Below the pieces are notes generated by a model. That model made no database searches. It was not told the DNA's origin and saw only the letters and a program-made list of their open reading frames with translations. Position numbers and translations under genes: made by a program. From positions 434,847-498,846 of the forward strand of contig NZ_JAGYJH010000006.1 in the NCBI RefSeq assembly GCF_018402285.1: a stretch of 64,000 bases of DNA, read 5' to 3'. Origin of the DNA: Hyphomonas sp. Its GTDB lineage: Bacteria; Pseudomonadota; Alphaproteobacteria; Caulobacterales; Hyphomonadaceae. Every line of letters starts with the position of its first letter. Within the stretch, counting starts at the first letter, position 1. Below are positions 44,659 through 56,835 of the stretch, piece by piece.

Positions 44659-44864
44659 TGGAACTGGTCCTGCGCACCAATGACCTGGTGAAGCTCTCCT
44701 ACGCCCAGCACCTCCTCTCCGAGGCGGGCATCGAGTATTTCGTCGCCGACCAGCACATCTCCGCCGTCGAAGGCAATATCGGCGCCTTTCCGCGCCGGCT
44801 TATGGTGCGCGAGGCCGACCTCGCCAATGCCCGTCTTGTCCTCTCCGGGGTCGAGCCGGGGTGA
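44658..44864 (+). CDS. DUF2007 protein
   Basis: A 68-residue single-domain protein with the DUF2007 (putative signal-transducing) pattern: ELVLRTNDLVKLSYAQHLLS, AGIEYFVADQHIS and RLMVREADLANARLVL. It is the middle gene of a tightly packed trio. Its start overlaps the preceding stop by one base and its end overlaps the GTG start of the methyltransferase by four. In many alphaproteobacteria this domain sits directly beside the methyltransferase gene. The ligand or partner is unknown. Confidence 0.88.
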   Translation: MELVLRTNDLVKLSYAQHLLSEAGIEYFVADQHISAVEGNIGAFPRRLMVREADLANARLVLSGVEPG

Positions 44865-45604
44865 CTGGGGACCTGCCGGAGACAACCGAAGACACTGTCT
44901 ATCAGGGCCGCGTCCGGCTCGTTCAGCCCGCGCGCGGTTTTCGCACGGGGTTTGATTCCCTCCTGCTCGCCGCTGCCCTTCCGGTGCTCGACAAGGGCGA
45001 GGCGCTGGAGCTCGGATGCGGGTGTGGCGGGGCCCTCCTGCCGGCCGCCTTCCGGCTGCCGGGCGTGTCCTTCACAGGGCTCGAATTGGACCAAAGTGTC
45101 ACCAGAATGGCCGAGACCGGCACGCAACTGAACGGCTTTGGCACGCGCGTGACCATCGAAAATACCGAAGCGTCAGAATGGGTTAAGCCCCACGAAAACC
45201 GTTTCGACCTCGTCTTCGCCAACCCACCCTACTTCGAACCCGGCAAGATCTCCGACCCAGGCGAGGGCAAGGCGTCGGCCTATATCGAGACGCTCTCTCT
45301 GGAGGGCTGGATCAAGGCCATGCTCCACGCCGCAAAGCCCCGCGCGACCGTCATCCTTGTCCACCGCGCTGCCGAGCTCGCCCGGCTGCTCGCCCAGCTC
45401 GACCGTCAGGCCGGCGAGATCACCGTGCTCCCCATCGCCTCCAAGGCCGCAGAGCCCGCCCGCCGCGTACTGGTGCGCGCCCGCAAGGGCCTCAGGCGCG
45501 GCCCGCTCACCCTCCTGCCACCCCTCATCACCCACACCGAAGATGGCAGCGCCCGCACCCCCGCCGCGCAGGCCATCGTCGAGGGTATCCCCCTCGTCTG
45601 GTAG
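44861..45604 (+). CDS. tRNA1(Val) (adenine-N6)-methyltransferase-like protein (TrmN6 family)
   Basis: A 247-residue SAM-dependent methyltransferase starting at GTG. The SAM-binding site is ALELGCGCGGALLP (about residues 46-59), acidic loop FTGLELDQ follows, and FANPPYFEPG contains the NPPY catalytic motif of N6-adenine methyltransferases. The N-terminal GRVRLVQPARGFRTGFDSLLLAAAL is the TrmN6/YfiC signature. In E. coli the enzyme methylates A37 of tRNA-Val; the target here is assumed similar. It overlaps the DUF2007 gene by 4 bases. Confidence 0.88.
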   Translation: MTGDLPETTEDTVYQGRVRLVQPARGFRTGFDSLLLAAALPVLDKGEALELGCGCGGALLPAAFRLPGVSFTGLELDQSVTRMAETGTQLNGFGTRVTIENTEASEWVKPHENRFDLVFANPPYFEPGKISDPGEGKASAYIETLSLEGWIKAMLHAAKPRATVILVHRAAELARLLAQLDRQAGEITVLPIASKAAEPARRVLVRARKGLRRGPLTLLPPLITHTEDGSARTPAAQAIVEGIPLVW

Positions 45605-45680
45605 AGCCGATTTCCCTTGAACCTTGCCGGAAAAGCCCCAAACTCAATGAAGTGCCATTCCGGCGCCGGGAGACCCTCCC

Positions 45681-45794
45681 ATGTTCACACTGCTTTTCCT
45701 CGCCAGCCTCGCCTTTGGCCTGTTCATCGCCATCTTCGGCGCCTTCGGCACACGCGATCACAACAACCCCGGCAAGAAGAAAGGCTGGTGGTAG
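45681..45794 (+). CDS. 37-residue membrane microprotein
   Basis: A short frame encoding MFTLLFLASLAFGLFIAIFG followed by AFGTRDHNNPGKKKGWW. The first 22 residues form one hydrophobic helix and the tail is basic and ends in two tryptophans. GGGAGA lies at 45668-45673, seven bases before the ATG, a good ribosome-binding site. The frame fills most of the 259-base space between the methyltransferase and glyQ. No family is recognised; coding status rests on the RBS, hydrophobicity and codon choice typical of the neighbours. Confidence 0.62.
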   Translation: MFTLLFLASLAFGLFIAIFGAFGTRDHNNPGKKKGWW

Positions 45795-45863
45795 GCGTCC
45801 GCCCGGTTGCGAACCCGCCCGGGCAGCGCTAGGTGCGAGATCGCACCAAAGCCGGGATCATCC

Positions 45864-46760
45864 ATGTCTGCCGCAAAAGCCCATTCAAGGCCCAAATCCT
45901 TCCAGGATCTCATCCTGACGCTCCAGGCCTATTGGGGCGCGCAAGGCTGCGCGATCCTTCAGCCCTATGACATGGAAGTCGGCGCCGGCACGCTCCACCC
46001 GGCCACCGTCCTGCGCGCCCTCGGGCCGAAGAACTGGCGCGCGGCTTATGTCCAGCCCAGCCGCCGCCCCAAGGATGGCCGCTATGGCGAAAATCCCAAC
46101 CGGCTTGGCCATTACTACCAGTATCAGGTCATCCTGAAGCCAAACCCGGCCAATCTTCAGGACCTCTACCTTGAAAGCCTCTACCGCATCGGCATCGACC
46201 CCGCCGTGCATGACATCCGCTTCGTGGAAGACGACTGGGAAAACCCGACCGTCGGCGCCTGGGGCCTCGGCTGGGAAGTCTGGTGCGACGGGATGGAAGT
46301 GTCCCAATACACCTATTTCCAGCAGGTCGGCGGCCTCGACGTGTTCCCGGTCTCCGGCGAGCTGACCTACGGCCTCGAACGCCTCGCCATGTACGTCTTC
46401 GGCGTCGACAACGTCTACGATCTGCCCTTCAACGACCCGGACTCGGCCGTCCCGCTCACTTATGGCGACGTGTTCCTCGAGAACGAGCGCCAGCAGAGCG
46501 CGTTCAACTTCGAGCACTCAGATGTCGAGATGCTCAAGCGCTGGTTTGCCGATTGCGAAAGCCAGTCAGTCGCCCTGCGCGAAGCCGGCAAACCGCTGCC
46601 CGCCTATGACTACGCCCTGAAAGCCTCCCACACCTTCAACCTGATCGACGCCCGCGGCGCCATCAGCCCGACAGAGCGCCAGGCCTATATCGCCCGCGTG
46701 CGAGACCTCGCCCGCGGCGCCGCTGCTCAGTGGGCTGAGCAAGAAGAAGCGCGGAGCTGA
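45864..46760 (+). CDS. glyQ: Glycine-tRNA ligase alpha subunit
   Basis: A 298-residue alpha chain of the alpha2-beta2 glycyl-tRNA synthetase, the class II subunit that binds glycine and ATP. It has [43 protein letters not shown] split over two blocks, [14 protein letters not shown] (class II motif 2), and [22 protein letters not shown] (motif 3). The ATG at 45864 gives the usual length. The beta subunit gene starts 8 bases after its stop. Confidence 0.97.
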   Translation: MSAAKAHSRPKSFQDLILTLQAYWGAQGCAILQPYDMEVGAGTLHPATVLRALGPKNWRAAYVQPSRRPKDGRYGENPNRLGHYYQYQVILKPNPANLQDLYLESLYRIGIDPAVHDIRFVEDDWENPTVGAWGLGWEVWCDGMEVSQYTYFQQVGGLDVFPVSGELTYGLERLAMYVFGVDNVYDLPFNDPDSAVPLTYGDVFLENERQQSAFNFEHSDVEMLKRWFADCESQSVALREAGKPLPAYDYALKASHTFNLIDARGAISPTERQAYIARVRDLARGAAAQWAEQEEARS

Positions 46761-46768
46761 GAGACCCC

Positions 46769-48992
46769 ATGTCCGACCTCCTGATCGAACTCTTCTCCGA
46801 AGAAATCCCCGCGCGCATGCAGGCAAAGGCGGAGGCTGACCTTCTGGCGGCCCTTACGGGCAAGCTGAAAGAGGCGGGTCTCAGCCTGGAAGACCGCCTT
46901 TGCCGTCTCCGGCCCGCGCCGCCTCACTGCCGTGGTCGAAGGGCTCGACGCGCGCTCGGCCGATGTGCGCGAAGAGAAGAAGGGCCCCAAGGTTGGCGCG
47001 CCGGAGCAGGCCATCGCGGGCTTCCTGCGCGGGGCAGGCTTGAGCGATATCAGCGAAGCCTCCGTCGTCTCCGATCCCAAGAAGGGCGACTTCTACGTGG
47101 CCTATTCCACGGTGCCGGGCCGCGACGCGAAAGACGTGATCGCGCAGGCGGTGCCCGCGATCATCCGCGATTTCCACTGGCCCAAATCCATGCGCTGGGG
47201 CGACCGGAGAACTGCGCTGGGTGCGCCCGCTGCAGCGCATCGTCTGCGTGCTCGATGGCGCGGTTGTGCCCTTTCGAAGTGGGCGGCATCACCAGCGGCA
47301 ACGAAACCGAAGGCCACCGCGTCCATGGCCGTGGTCCCTACACGGTCACTGGCTGGGCGGATTACAAATCCCAGCTCGAAGGGAAGGGGTATGTCGTCCT
47401 CTCCCGCGATGATCGCCGCGCCGCCATCCTCGAAGGCATCGAACAGGTCTGCGCGCAGCGCCGGTCTGCAATGGATCGAAGATAAGGGCCTCCTCGAAGA
47501 GGTGGTCGGCCTTGCCGAGCATCCCGTGGTCGTCCTTGGGCAGATGGACCCGGATTTCCTCGACCTGCCGCCCGAAGTCATCACGCTGTCCATGCGCACG
47601 CACCAGAAATACTTTGCGGCCAATGACGCAAAGACCGGCAAGCTCGCGCCAAACTTCATCGTCGTTGCCAACATCACCGCCAGTGATGGCGGCAAGAAGA
47701 TCGCCGAAGGCAATGCCCGCGTGCTGTCGGCCCGCCTGTCAGACGCCCGCTTCTTCTGGGAGAAGGACAAGGCAACGGCGCTGGAAGTCATGGGCGGGAA
47801 ACTGAAAACCATCGCCTTCAAGGAAGAACTTGGCAGCCTCGGCGACAAGGTCGAACGCGTCGCCGCGCTGGCCCGCGAACTTGCCCCGAAAGTCGGCGCA
47901 GACCCTGATCTTGCCGAACGCGCCGCGCGCCTCGCCAAGGCGGATCTTGTGTCTGAAATGGTCGGTGAGTTCCCTGAGCTTCAGGGCGTCATGGGCCGCT
48001 ATTACGCGCTCGCCGCCGGCGAAGACGCAAGCGTCGCCGACGCCATCCGCGACCATTACAAACCGCAAGGCCCGAGCGACTCCGTCCCCGCCGATCCGGT
48101 CTCCATCGCGGTCGCGCTTGCCGACAAGCTCGATACGCTAACCGGTTTCTGGTCGATCAATGAAAAACCGACAGGCTCGAAAGACCCGTTTGCGCTGCGC
48201 CGCGCAGCGCTGGGTGTTGTGCGCTTAATCCTGGACCATGACCTTCGGTTCAGTCTCGACCGGTTCAACGATGCGCAGGTTCTCAAACACCAGACACGAA
48301 CACTGTCCACAGACTGGACAACCCCCGACATGACCGCTCTGGCAAGCGCGATCATGCGCCATGGAGTATTCAGCCAGGAGGCCCGATCGGCTCTCGGCGC
48401 TGTGGAAGGGCGCGCTCCGGTATGGGCCGACAGCGTTACCCGGCACGATCCCTCTGTCAGCGACAGCTTGCTGGATTTCCTTCATGAGCGTCTCAAAGTC
48501 CATCTCCGGGAGGAAGGTCTGCGTCACGACCAGATTGACGCCTGTCTGGCCATGCCAGAACGGTGTGACCTCGTTCTGATCGTCAAGCGCGTCGAGGCCC
48601 TCGCTGCCTTCCTCGCCACCGAGGACGGGGCGACGCTCCTCGCCGGTTATCGCCGCGCCGCCAACATCCTGAAGGCCGAAGAGAAAAAGGGCGCGCTGCC
48701 TGAAGGGCTCAAAGTGGACCCCGTCCTGATCGGGAAGGGGCCAAGGGAAGAACAGGCGCTCTGGAACGCGCTGGAAGCGGCCGAGGCAAAGCTTGAAGCG
48801 CCGCTGGCGGCGGAAGACTTTGCCGGCGCCATGAGCGTCCTCTCCGGCCTGCGCGCGCCGGTCGATGCCTTCTTCGAGGGCGTCATGGTCAATGATTCGG
48901 ACGCTAAAGTGCGCGAAAACCGGCTTGCCCTGCTGCTGGCAGTGCGCGGCGCGCTCCACAAGGTCGCCGATTTCTCGAAAATCGAGGGCTGA
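46769..48992 (+). pseudogene. glyS: Glycine-tRNA ligase beta subunit with four apparent frameshifts
   Basis: The beta subunit that binds tRNA-Gly and is essential with GlyQ. The frame opens correctly (MSDLLIELFSEEIPARMQAK), but the homologous sequence then moves forward one frame four times: near 46894 (before AFAVSGPRRLTAVVEG), near 47205 (before GELRWVRPLQRIV), near 47275 (before EVGGITSGNETEGH) and near 47453 (before AGLQWIEDKGLLEEV). From 47460 to the stop it is intact. Removing one base at each point restores 740 codons (739 residues), a normal GlyS length. Because glyS is normally indispensable and the rest is conserved, sequencing or assembly error is more likely than real decay. As written, the gene cannot make a full protein. 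Confidence 0.85.
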
Positions 48993-49143
48993 GCGCGCAG
49001 CGGCAACCTTGTCACCTTGCGTCAGGGCGCCCCATGACGTTTGCATGACTGGCAATTGCCTCGCGGTTGCAGCATAGGACTTGCAAGCTGGCGCCCAGGA
49101 TTGGCCGCCGGAATATCAAAGTTGAACACGGGGAACGCTTCGT

Positions 49144-51861
<2,718 letters not shown>

Positions 51862-52228
51862 GGGTTTCAGGGGTTTTCCCTGCCAAATCTCGAGGCGCTT
51901 GAACGTTGCATTTGTGCAACAACTTGACATTTAAAATCTCTGGAGCGGGGCCGTAACGGGCCCCGTTTTTCTTATATTTTTCAGAGAATTGAACCGGACT
52001 GCTCGCGTGTTGCGAGAACCTGCCGATTCGGGCGGGTTGCGAGCCTTGCTGAATTGTCACTCAGGAATCTGGCTGAAATATTGCTAGATGGGTTCGGGTG
52101 GGCCAAGTCCTTCCGGTCCCTGCGGGGTCTGGCCGGACACTTTCGGCCGTCAGAAACTTATAAATCTCGGACACTCCGGGGCATCAGGCAGAGCAATAAC
52201 TGCCGGCCGGAGATAATGAGGAGCGGTG
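51862..52228. other. ppdK/sleB spacer with terminator and direct repeats
   Basis: A 367-base region without a gene. After the ppdK terminator at 51946-51970 it contains a small hairpin CTCGC-GTGTT-GCGAG (52002-52016) and the direct repeat GTTGCGAG at 52009-52016 and 52036-52043, 27 bases apart. The remainder presumably holds the promoter of the wall-hydrolase gene, but no convincing -35/-10 pair was seen. Confidence 0.5.
51946..51970 (+). terminator. Terminator downstream of ppdK
   Basis: CGGGGCC and GGCCCCG form a 7-bp GC stem around GTAACG and are followed by five T residues. Confidence 0.85.
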
Positions 52229-53458
52229 ATGTTAAGCTTTCTTAAACCAGGCCGGGCGACAGTCTTCCGGGTTAATGGGCTACGTGAAAAGCTCACACGG
52301 TGGTGGCTTGGAATGACCGACCAGGAACAGCGCGATGTCTTCATTCGCGGCGGCATGGTTGCCGTTGTGGCGGTTACGGCGTCTGTCTCTTTTCCCGCAA
52401 TCTCCCAGCAGCAGGCGGGCCTGCGCGCTGATGCTGAATTCCGCGCCGAAGCCGAGCGTCTTGCCCTCTATGAAGATGGCGGCCTCGCTGTGCGCACCGC
52501 CAGCCACACGCCGTCCCTGATGGACTCGCCCTGGCTGCGCACTGTCGAATACACCCTCAAGCGCGACATCGACTCCTCGATGAGCCGCTATGCCATGCGC
52601 GACCGTGATGGCGCCGCGCTTGCCTCCCTTGCTTCTTTCCGCCCCGAGCAGATCCAGCGCGCCGAGACCATCGATGCCGAGCTGATGTGCATGGCGCAGG
52701 CGGTCTATTACGAATCTGCCTGGGAGCCCCTCAACGGCCAGCTCGCCGTGGCCGAAGTCATCGCCAACCGCGTCCGCGACCATCGCTATCCTGACAGTGT
52801 CTGCGACGTCGTCTTCCAGGGCGCAACCCGCACCACCGGCTGCCAGTTTACCTTCACCTGCGACGGGTCGATGGACCGCAACAAGCCGGCGGGTGAAGCC
52901 TGGGCTCGTGCCCAGCGTATCGCCGCGCATGTGTTGATGGACCTCAATGAGGACCGCACCGGCGGGGCCACCCATTATCACGCCACCTATGTCGATCCGG
53001 TCTGGAATTCGGGCCTGATCAAGACAAGCCAGGTCGGCCTGCACATCTTCTATCGCTTCCCGCGCGGCGCCGAATGGGCGAGCGTGGAACGCAATTTCGA
53101 GGCCCGCAAGCGCCAGACCGAGCTGCGCCTCGCTGAGCTCGACGCCACCAAGGAAGCCGACATGGCCGCCCTGGACGAAGGCCTGCTGTTCGCTGACGCC
53201 TCTACCGCCGCCGATGACGGCTATTACACCATTACGCCGGCTGTTGCCCCGGCCGGCGTCACCACCTCCACACGCACGGTTTCGGCCCCTGCGCCGCGCC
53301 TGATGTCGGTCCAGACGGTGAAGAAGGCCGGCCCCGAGGCCGCTCCCGTCCTGGAAATTGCGCCGCAAGTGGAGCCCGCCGAAGCTGTCCCGGCACCGGT
53401 CGTCCTGGACGACTACCTCGCCCGCCAGCTCGAAGCCGCACGCGCCGCTGCCAACTGA
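52229..53458 (+). CDS. SleB-type cell wall hydrolase
   Basis: A 409-residue protein with an N-terminal membrane segment (about residues 40-57, GGMVAVVAVTASVSFPAI). The Hydrolase_2 (SleB) domain at about 145-285 is recognised by ELMCMAQAVYYESAWEPLNG (catalytic Glu region), VAEVIANRVRDHRYPDSVC, CQFTFTCDG and THYHATYVDP. It is predicted to act on peptidoglycan glycan strands in the periplasm. The last 110 residues are an Ala/Pro/Val-rich low-complexity tail. I chose the ATG at 52229 over the GTG at 52226 because of its spacing from GAGGAG. Confidence 0.88.
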   Translation: MLSFLKPGRATVFRVNGLREKLTRWWLGMTDQEQRDVFIRGGMVAVVAVTASVSFPAISQQQAGLRADAEFRAEAERLALYEDGGLAVRTASHTPSLMDSPWLRTVEYTLKRDIDSSMSRYAMRDRDGAALASLASFRPEQIQRAETIDAELMCMAQAVYYESAWEPLNGQLAVAEVIANRVRDHRYPDSVCDVVFQGATRTTGCQFTFTCDGSMDRNKPAGEAWARAQRIAAHVLMDLNEDRTGGATHYHATYVDPVWNSGLIKTSQVGLHIFYRFPRGAEWASVERNFEARKRQTELRLAELDATKEADMAALDEGLLFADASTAADDGYYTITPAVAPAGVTTSTRTVSAPAPRLMSVQTVKKAGPEAAPVLEIAPQVEPAEAVPAPVVLDDYLARQLEAARAAAN

Positions 53459-53482
53459 AGACTGCCGGAGCGATACAAGATC

Positions 53483-53516
53483 AAAGGCCGCTGATGAAAC
53501 CCATCAGCGGCCTTTT
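53483..53516. terminator. Terminator between convergent sleB-type and SDR genes
   Basis: AAAGGCCGCTGATG and CATCAGCGGCCTTT pair perfectly over 14 bp around AAACC, followed by TCGTTT. It begins 25 bases after the wall-hydrolase stop. Confidence 0.92.
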
Positions 53517-53545
53517 CGTTTCAGAAAGATCGGAAAGGGGCGCCT

Positions 53546-54355
53546 CTAGTCCCGCGCCGGCACGTTCTTGCGGATGGCCTTGCGCACCACGCCCGGCAGC
53601 CAGCGCGTCATGAAGCGCGCCCGGTCGGCCTCAGCGCCCACCATGTAATAGATGTCCTCGCCATGTACGGCGTCCCAGACCTTCTCCGCCGCCATCGACA
53701 CGGGATAAACTTTCGCGCCGTTGGCCTTCATCTGGTCAGACATCTTCTCGTTCGCCCCGGCGGTCTTGCCCATCTCCAGGATCGGCGTGTCTACAAACCA
53801 GGGCATCAGCGTGGTCACCCGAATGCCCAGGTCCCGGAACTCCGCGTCGAGGGCCTCGGTCAGCCCCCGCACGGCCCATTTCGACGCCGAATAGACCGAG
53901 AGCTGCGGGGCCCCGACTATTCCGGCGGACGAGGCCGTATTCACGATCCGTGCGCCGGGCGTCTGCTTCAGCAGGGGCAGGGCGGCATAGACCCCGTTCA
54001 CGACACCCTTCACATTGATGTCGATGATGAGATCGGCTTCTTCGGCCGGGATCTCTTCAAACCAGCCATGGCGCCCGATGCCGGCATTGTTGAAGAGGAC
54101 GTGCATCTTGCCGCCTGTCCCGGCGCTGAAGCCGTCCATCGCGGCGGCCCAGTCGGCCCGCTTGGTCACGTCCAGTTTTGCCAGATGGCAATTCTCCGCG
54201 CCGATCTCGGCCGCCACGGATCTGAGGCCCATCTCGTTGACGTCGTAAAGCCCGCAGAACCAGCCCTTGCGTGCAAAATGCCGCGCCGTTTCTGCGCCGA
54301 TGCCTGAGGCTGCGCCCGTGATGAAAATCGCCTTGCGGCCGTTTGCGCCTGCCAT
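53546..54355 (-). CDS. Short-chain dehydrogenase/reductase
   Basis: A 269-residue classical SDR, NAD(P)-dependent. The dinucleotide site is FITGAASGIGAETARHFA (about residues 11-28), NNAG follows at about 91, and the catalytic Ser and YxxxK are in IVNTASSAGIVGAPQLSVYSASKWAV. An aspartate in LYDVNE at the end of the second strand suggests NAD preference, an inference. The C-terminal basic segment (RFMTRWLPGVVRKAIRKNV) is typical of members acting on lipid-like or hydrophobic substrates. The substrate is unknown. Confidence 0.92.
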   Translation of the reverse strand: MAGANGRKAIFITGAASGIGAETARHFARKGWFCGLYDVNEMGLRSVAAEIGAENCHLAKLDVTKRADWAAAMDGFSAGTGGKMHVLFNNAGIGRHGWFEEIPAEEADLIIDINVKGVVNGVYAALPLLKQTPGARIVNTASSAGIVGAPQLSVYSASKWAVRGLTEALDAEFRDLGIRVTTLMPWFVDTPILEMGKTAGANEKMSDQMKANGAKVYPVSMAAEKVWDAVHGEDIYYMVGAEADRARFMTRWLPGVVRKAIRKNVPARD

Positions 54356-54412
54356 GTTGTTCTCCGCCAGTATCTGTCACTGATCCCGTGTCAGCGTGTC
54401 TGGCAGAGACTG

Positions 54413-55270
54413 TCAGACCACATCGAGGCCAAGGTCAAGATTGGGCGCAGAATGGGTCAGCGCGCCCGAAGATATGAAGTCCACCCCCGTCTGCGCGATT
54501 GCCGCAACGGAACCCAGCGTCACGCCGCCCGAGGCTTCCAGCGGTACGCGGCCCGCCGTTATCGCCACCGCCTCGCGCAGCTGATCGAGGCTCATATTGT
54601 CCAGAAGGATCGCATGCGGACCATATTTCAGCGCTTCTTCAAGCTGGGCCAGCGTATCGACCTCTATCTCGATCATCCGAAGGTGCCCGGCATAGGCCTT
54701 GGCGCGTTCCAGGGTTGTCGCAATGGAGCCGCCACAGGCCGCAATGTGATTGTCCTTGATCAGGATCGCGTCATCCAGGCCATAGCGATGAGACGTGCCC
54801 CCGCCACACCGCACGGCGCGCTTCTCCAGCGCCCGGTGGCCGGGCGTCGTTTTCCGTGTGCAGACGATACGCGTCTTCGTGTGCGCCACCGCGTCCACAT
54901 ATTGCCGCGTCAGGCTGGCCACGCCCGACAGGCGCCCGAGGAAGTTCAGCATCGTGCGCTCTGCCGTCAGGATTGACCGCGCAGACCCCGACAGACGCGC
55001 CACGACATCTCCCGGCGACAGTGCGCTGCCATCAGGCTTCCCGATCTCCAGCTTCAGTGCCGGATCAACCAGCTGAGCTGAGTAGGCCGCCACATCCAGA
55101 CCGGCAATCACGCCGGGCTTGCGCGCGGCAATCACCACCGAAAGCTGCGTCTCCGGCGGAATAGTTGCATCGCTCGTCAGGTCGCCGGCCCGGCCGAGAT
55201 CCTCGGTCAGCGCCAGGCGGACAATCGGATCAAGGATGATCGGGGAGAGCGGAGGAATATGGATCGTCAT
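54413..55270 (-). CDS. nadC: Nicotinate-nucleotide diphosphorylase (carboxylating)
   Basis: Converts quinolinate and PRPP to nicotinate mononucleotide, third step of de novo NAD synthesis. The 285-residue protein shows EDLGRAGDLTSDATIP, TERTMLNFLGRLSGVAS, CTRKTTPGHRALEKRAVRCGG (split over two blocks in the active site), LIKDNHIA, IEIEVDTLAQLEEAL and LEASGGVTL. It overlaps nadB by 4 bases and is the last gene of the nad operon. Confidence 0.97.
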   Translation of the reverse strand: MTIHIPPLSPIILDPIVRLALTEDLGRAGDLTSDATIPPETQLSVVIAARKPGVIAGLDVAAYSAQLVDPALKLEIGKPDGSALSPGDVVARLSGSARSILTAERTMLNFLGRLSGVASLTRQYVDAVAHTKTRIVCTRKTTPGHRALEKRAVRCGGGTSHRYGLDDAILIKDNHIAACGGSIATTLERAKAYAGHLRMIEIEVDTLAQLEEALKYGPHAILLDNMSLDQLREAVAITAGRVPLEASGGVTLGSVAAIAQTGVDFISSGALTHSAPNLDLGLDVV

Positions 55271-56835
55271 ACGACAAGCGCCTCGCGGTTCGTGTGGAAG
55301 AGGAACTGGCGCTCGGGCGCGCCGGTGTCAGGAAAATCAGACCGGAAATGTCCGCCGCGGCTTTCAGTTCGGGCGAGCGCGCCGCTGGCAATCAGGCGGG
55401 CGGCTGTCAGCTGCGGCGCGCCGGGATGGGCCGCCTCCAGCCGCTCGATCAAACTCAACAGCTCGGTCAGCCCGCCGGCCTCGCGCACCACGCCGCAATG
55501 ACGCGACATCGCTTCGCGCAGTTCCAGCATGTCCGCGCCCGTCAGTGGCCGCGTCGCCGCCGCCTTGCTCACGCCCGCTTCTTTGAGGTCAGCGTCGCGC
55601 AGGCGCCGGGCAATCCGCTCGGCAAAGACAACGGCTTCCAGAAGCGAGTTCGACGCCAGCCGGTTGGCCCCATGTGCGCCGGTGGAAGTACATTCTCCGC
55701 AGACGGATAGCCCGTCCAGAGTTGCGCGGCCCCAGAGGTCGGAAACGATCCCGCCCATATGGTAATGCGCGGCCGGGGCGACCGGGATCATGTCCTTGCG
55801 CGGGTCTATGTTGGCGCTCATACAGGCACCAAAAACGGTCGGGAAGTGGTGCGGGAATTCTTCGCCCACCGCCTTGATGCAGTCGAGAAACGCGCCGCGC
55901 CCGGCAGCTCGCTCAGCATGGATGGCGCGCGCCACTTCATCGCGCGGGGCAAGCTCTGCCAGCGGATGATAGTCTGCCATGAAGGCGCGACCGCCGGAAT
56001 TGTGCAGCGTTGCGCCTTCTCCGCGCAGAGCCTCGGTTGCCAGAGGGGCAGGGTCGCGGCCAATGTCGATCCCGGTCGGATGAAACTGCACGAACTCGAG
56101 GTCGGACAGCACCGCGCCGGCGACATGCGCCATCGCGATGGCTTCGCCCTGGGCTTCCTTCGGATTGGTCGTCACGCGGAAAAGCCCGCCGGAGCCGCCG
56201 GTGCACAGTACCGTCTCCCGCGCCGTTTTGACAAACGGCCGCCCGGTATTTCCGCGAAGTACAACCCCGGCCACCCGTCCGTTCGTATCCTGAAGAAGCG
56301 CTTCGGCCCGCGCCCCTTCGATCAGTTCGATATGCGGGGCGCAGGCAACCGCCGCCACCAGCGCGTCCATGATTGCCTTGCCTGCAAGGTCGCCTGAAAC
56401 CCGCGCCACGCGCGGATGCGAGTGGGCCGCTTCGAGAGACAGGGCAAGCTGGCCATCGGGCGTGCGGTCAAACGGCACGCCCAGGGCGACCAGGTCGCGC
56501 ACGCGCGCGGGCCCCTCTTCGGCAATCAGCCGCGCAATCACCGGGTCCACCAGCCCCGCGCCCGCCGCTACCGTATCGGCGGCATGCTGGGCCGGGCTGT
56601 CCAGCGGGTGCAGCGCGGCAGCGAGCCCGCCCTGCGCCCAGGCTGAGGAAGACGCCTGCCCAAGCGGGGCAGGCGACACCACGACACAAGGCCGGGGCGC
56701 CAGTTTCAGCGCCAGGAACAGGCCGGCAAGGCCCGCGCCGACGATCAAGACATCGGTTGCCGCCCCCGCGCCGGCCGTGAGGCGGTCATCTGTGCCTGCA
56801 AGCATGGTCTTGGTCCGATCAGGAAATGCCGTCAT
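55267..56835 (-). CDS. nadB: L-aspartate oxidase
   Basis: A 522-residue FAD enzyme that oxidises aspartate to iminoaspartate, the first step of NAD synthesis. The FAD site is VLIVGAGLAGLFLALKL, followed by SSSAWAQGGLAAAL. The catalytic regions are EFVQFHPTGI and MADYHPLAELAPRDEVARAI, and the FAD-binding C-terminal part is GLSVCGECTSTGAHGANRLASNSL. It begins 17 bases inside the 3' end of the upstream secreted-protein gene and overlaps nadC by 4 bases. Confidence 0.97.
   Translation of the reverse strand: MTAFPDRTKTMLAGTDDRLTAGAGAATDVLIVGAGLAGLFLALKLAPRPCVVVSPAPLGQASSSAWAQGGLAAALHPLDSPAQHAADTVAAGAGLVDPVIARLIAEEGPARVRDLVALGVPFDRTPDGQLALSLEAAHSHPRVARVSGDLAGKAIMDALVAAVACAPHIELIEGARAEALLQDTNGRVAGVVLRGNTGRPFVKTARETVLCTGGSGGLFRVTTNPKEAQGEAIAMAHVAGAVLSDLEFVQFHPTGIDIGRDPAPLATEALRGEGATLHNSGGRAFMADYHPLAELAPRDEVARAIHAERAAGRGAFLDCIKAVGEEFPHHFPTVFGACMSANIDPRKDMIPVAPAAHYHMGGIVSDLWGRATLDGLSVCGECTSTGAHGANRLASNSLLEAVVFAERIARRLRDADLKEAGVSKAAATRPLTGADMLELREAMSRHCGVVREAGGLTELLSLIERLEAAHPGAPQLTAARLIASGALARTESRGGHFRSDFPDTGAPERQFLFHTNREALVV

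Noticed and set aside
46769-47485. Programmed frameshifting as an explanation for glyS
   Set aside because: Four shifts at dissimilar, non-slippery sites are needed. Programmed sites use defined slippery motifs, usually once per gene.
52232-52245. TTAA-N6-TTAA at the start of the SleB-type gene as a CtrA box
   Set aside because: The spacing is 6, not 7, and the site lies inside the coding start, so chance is more likely.
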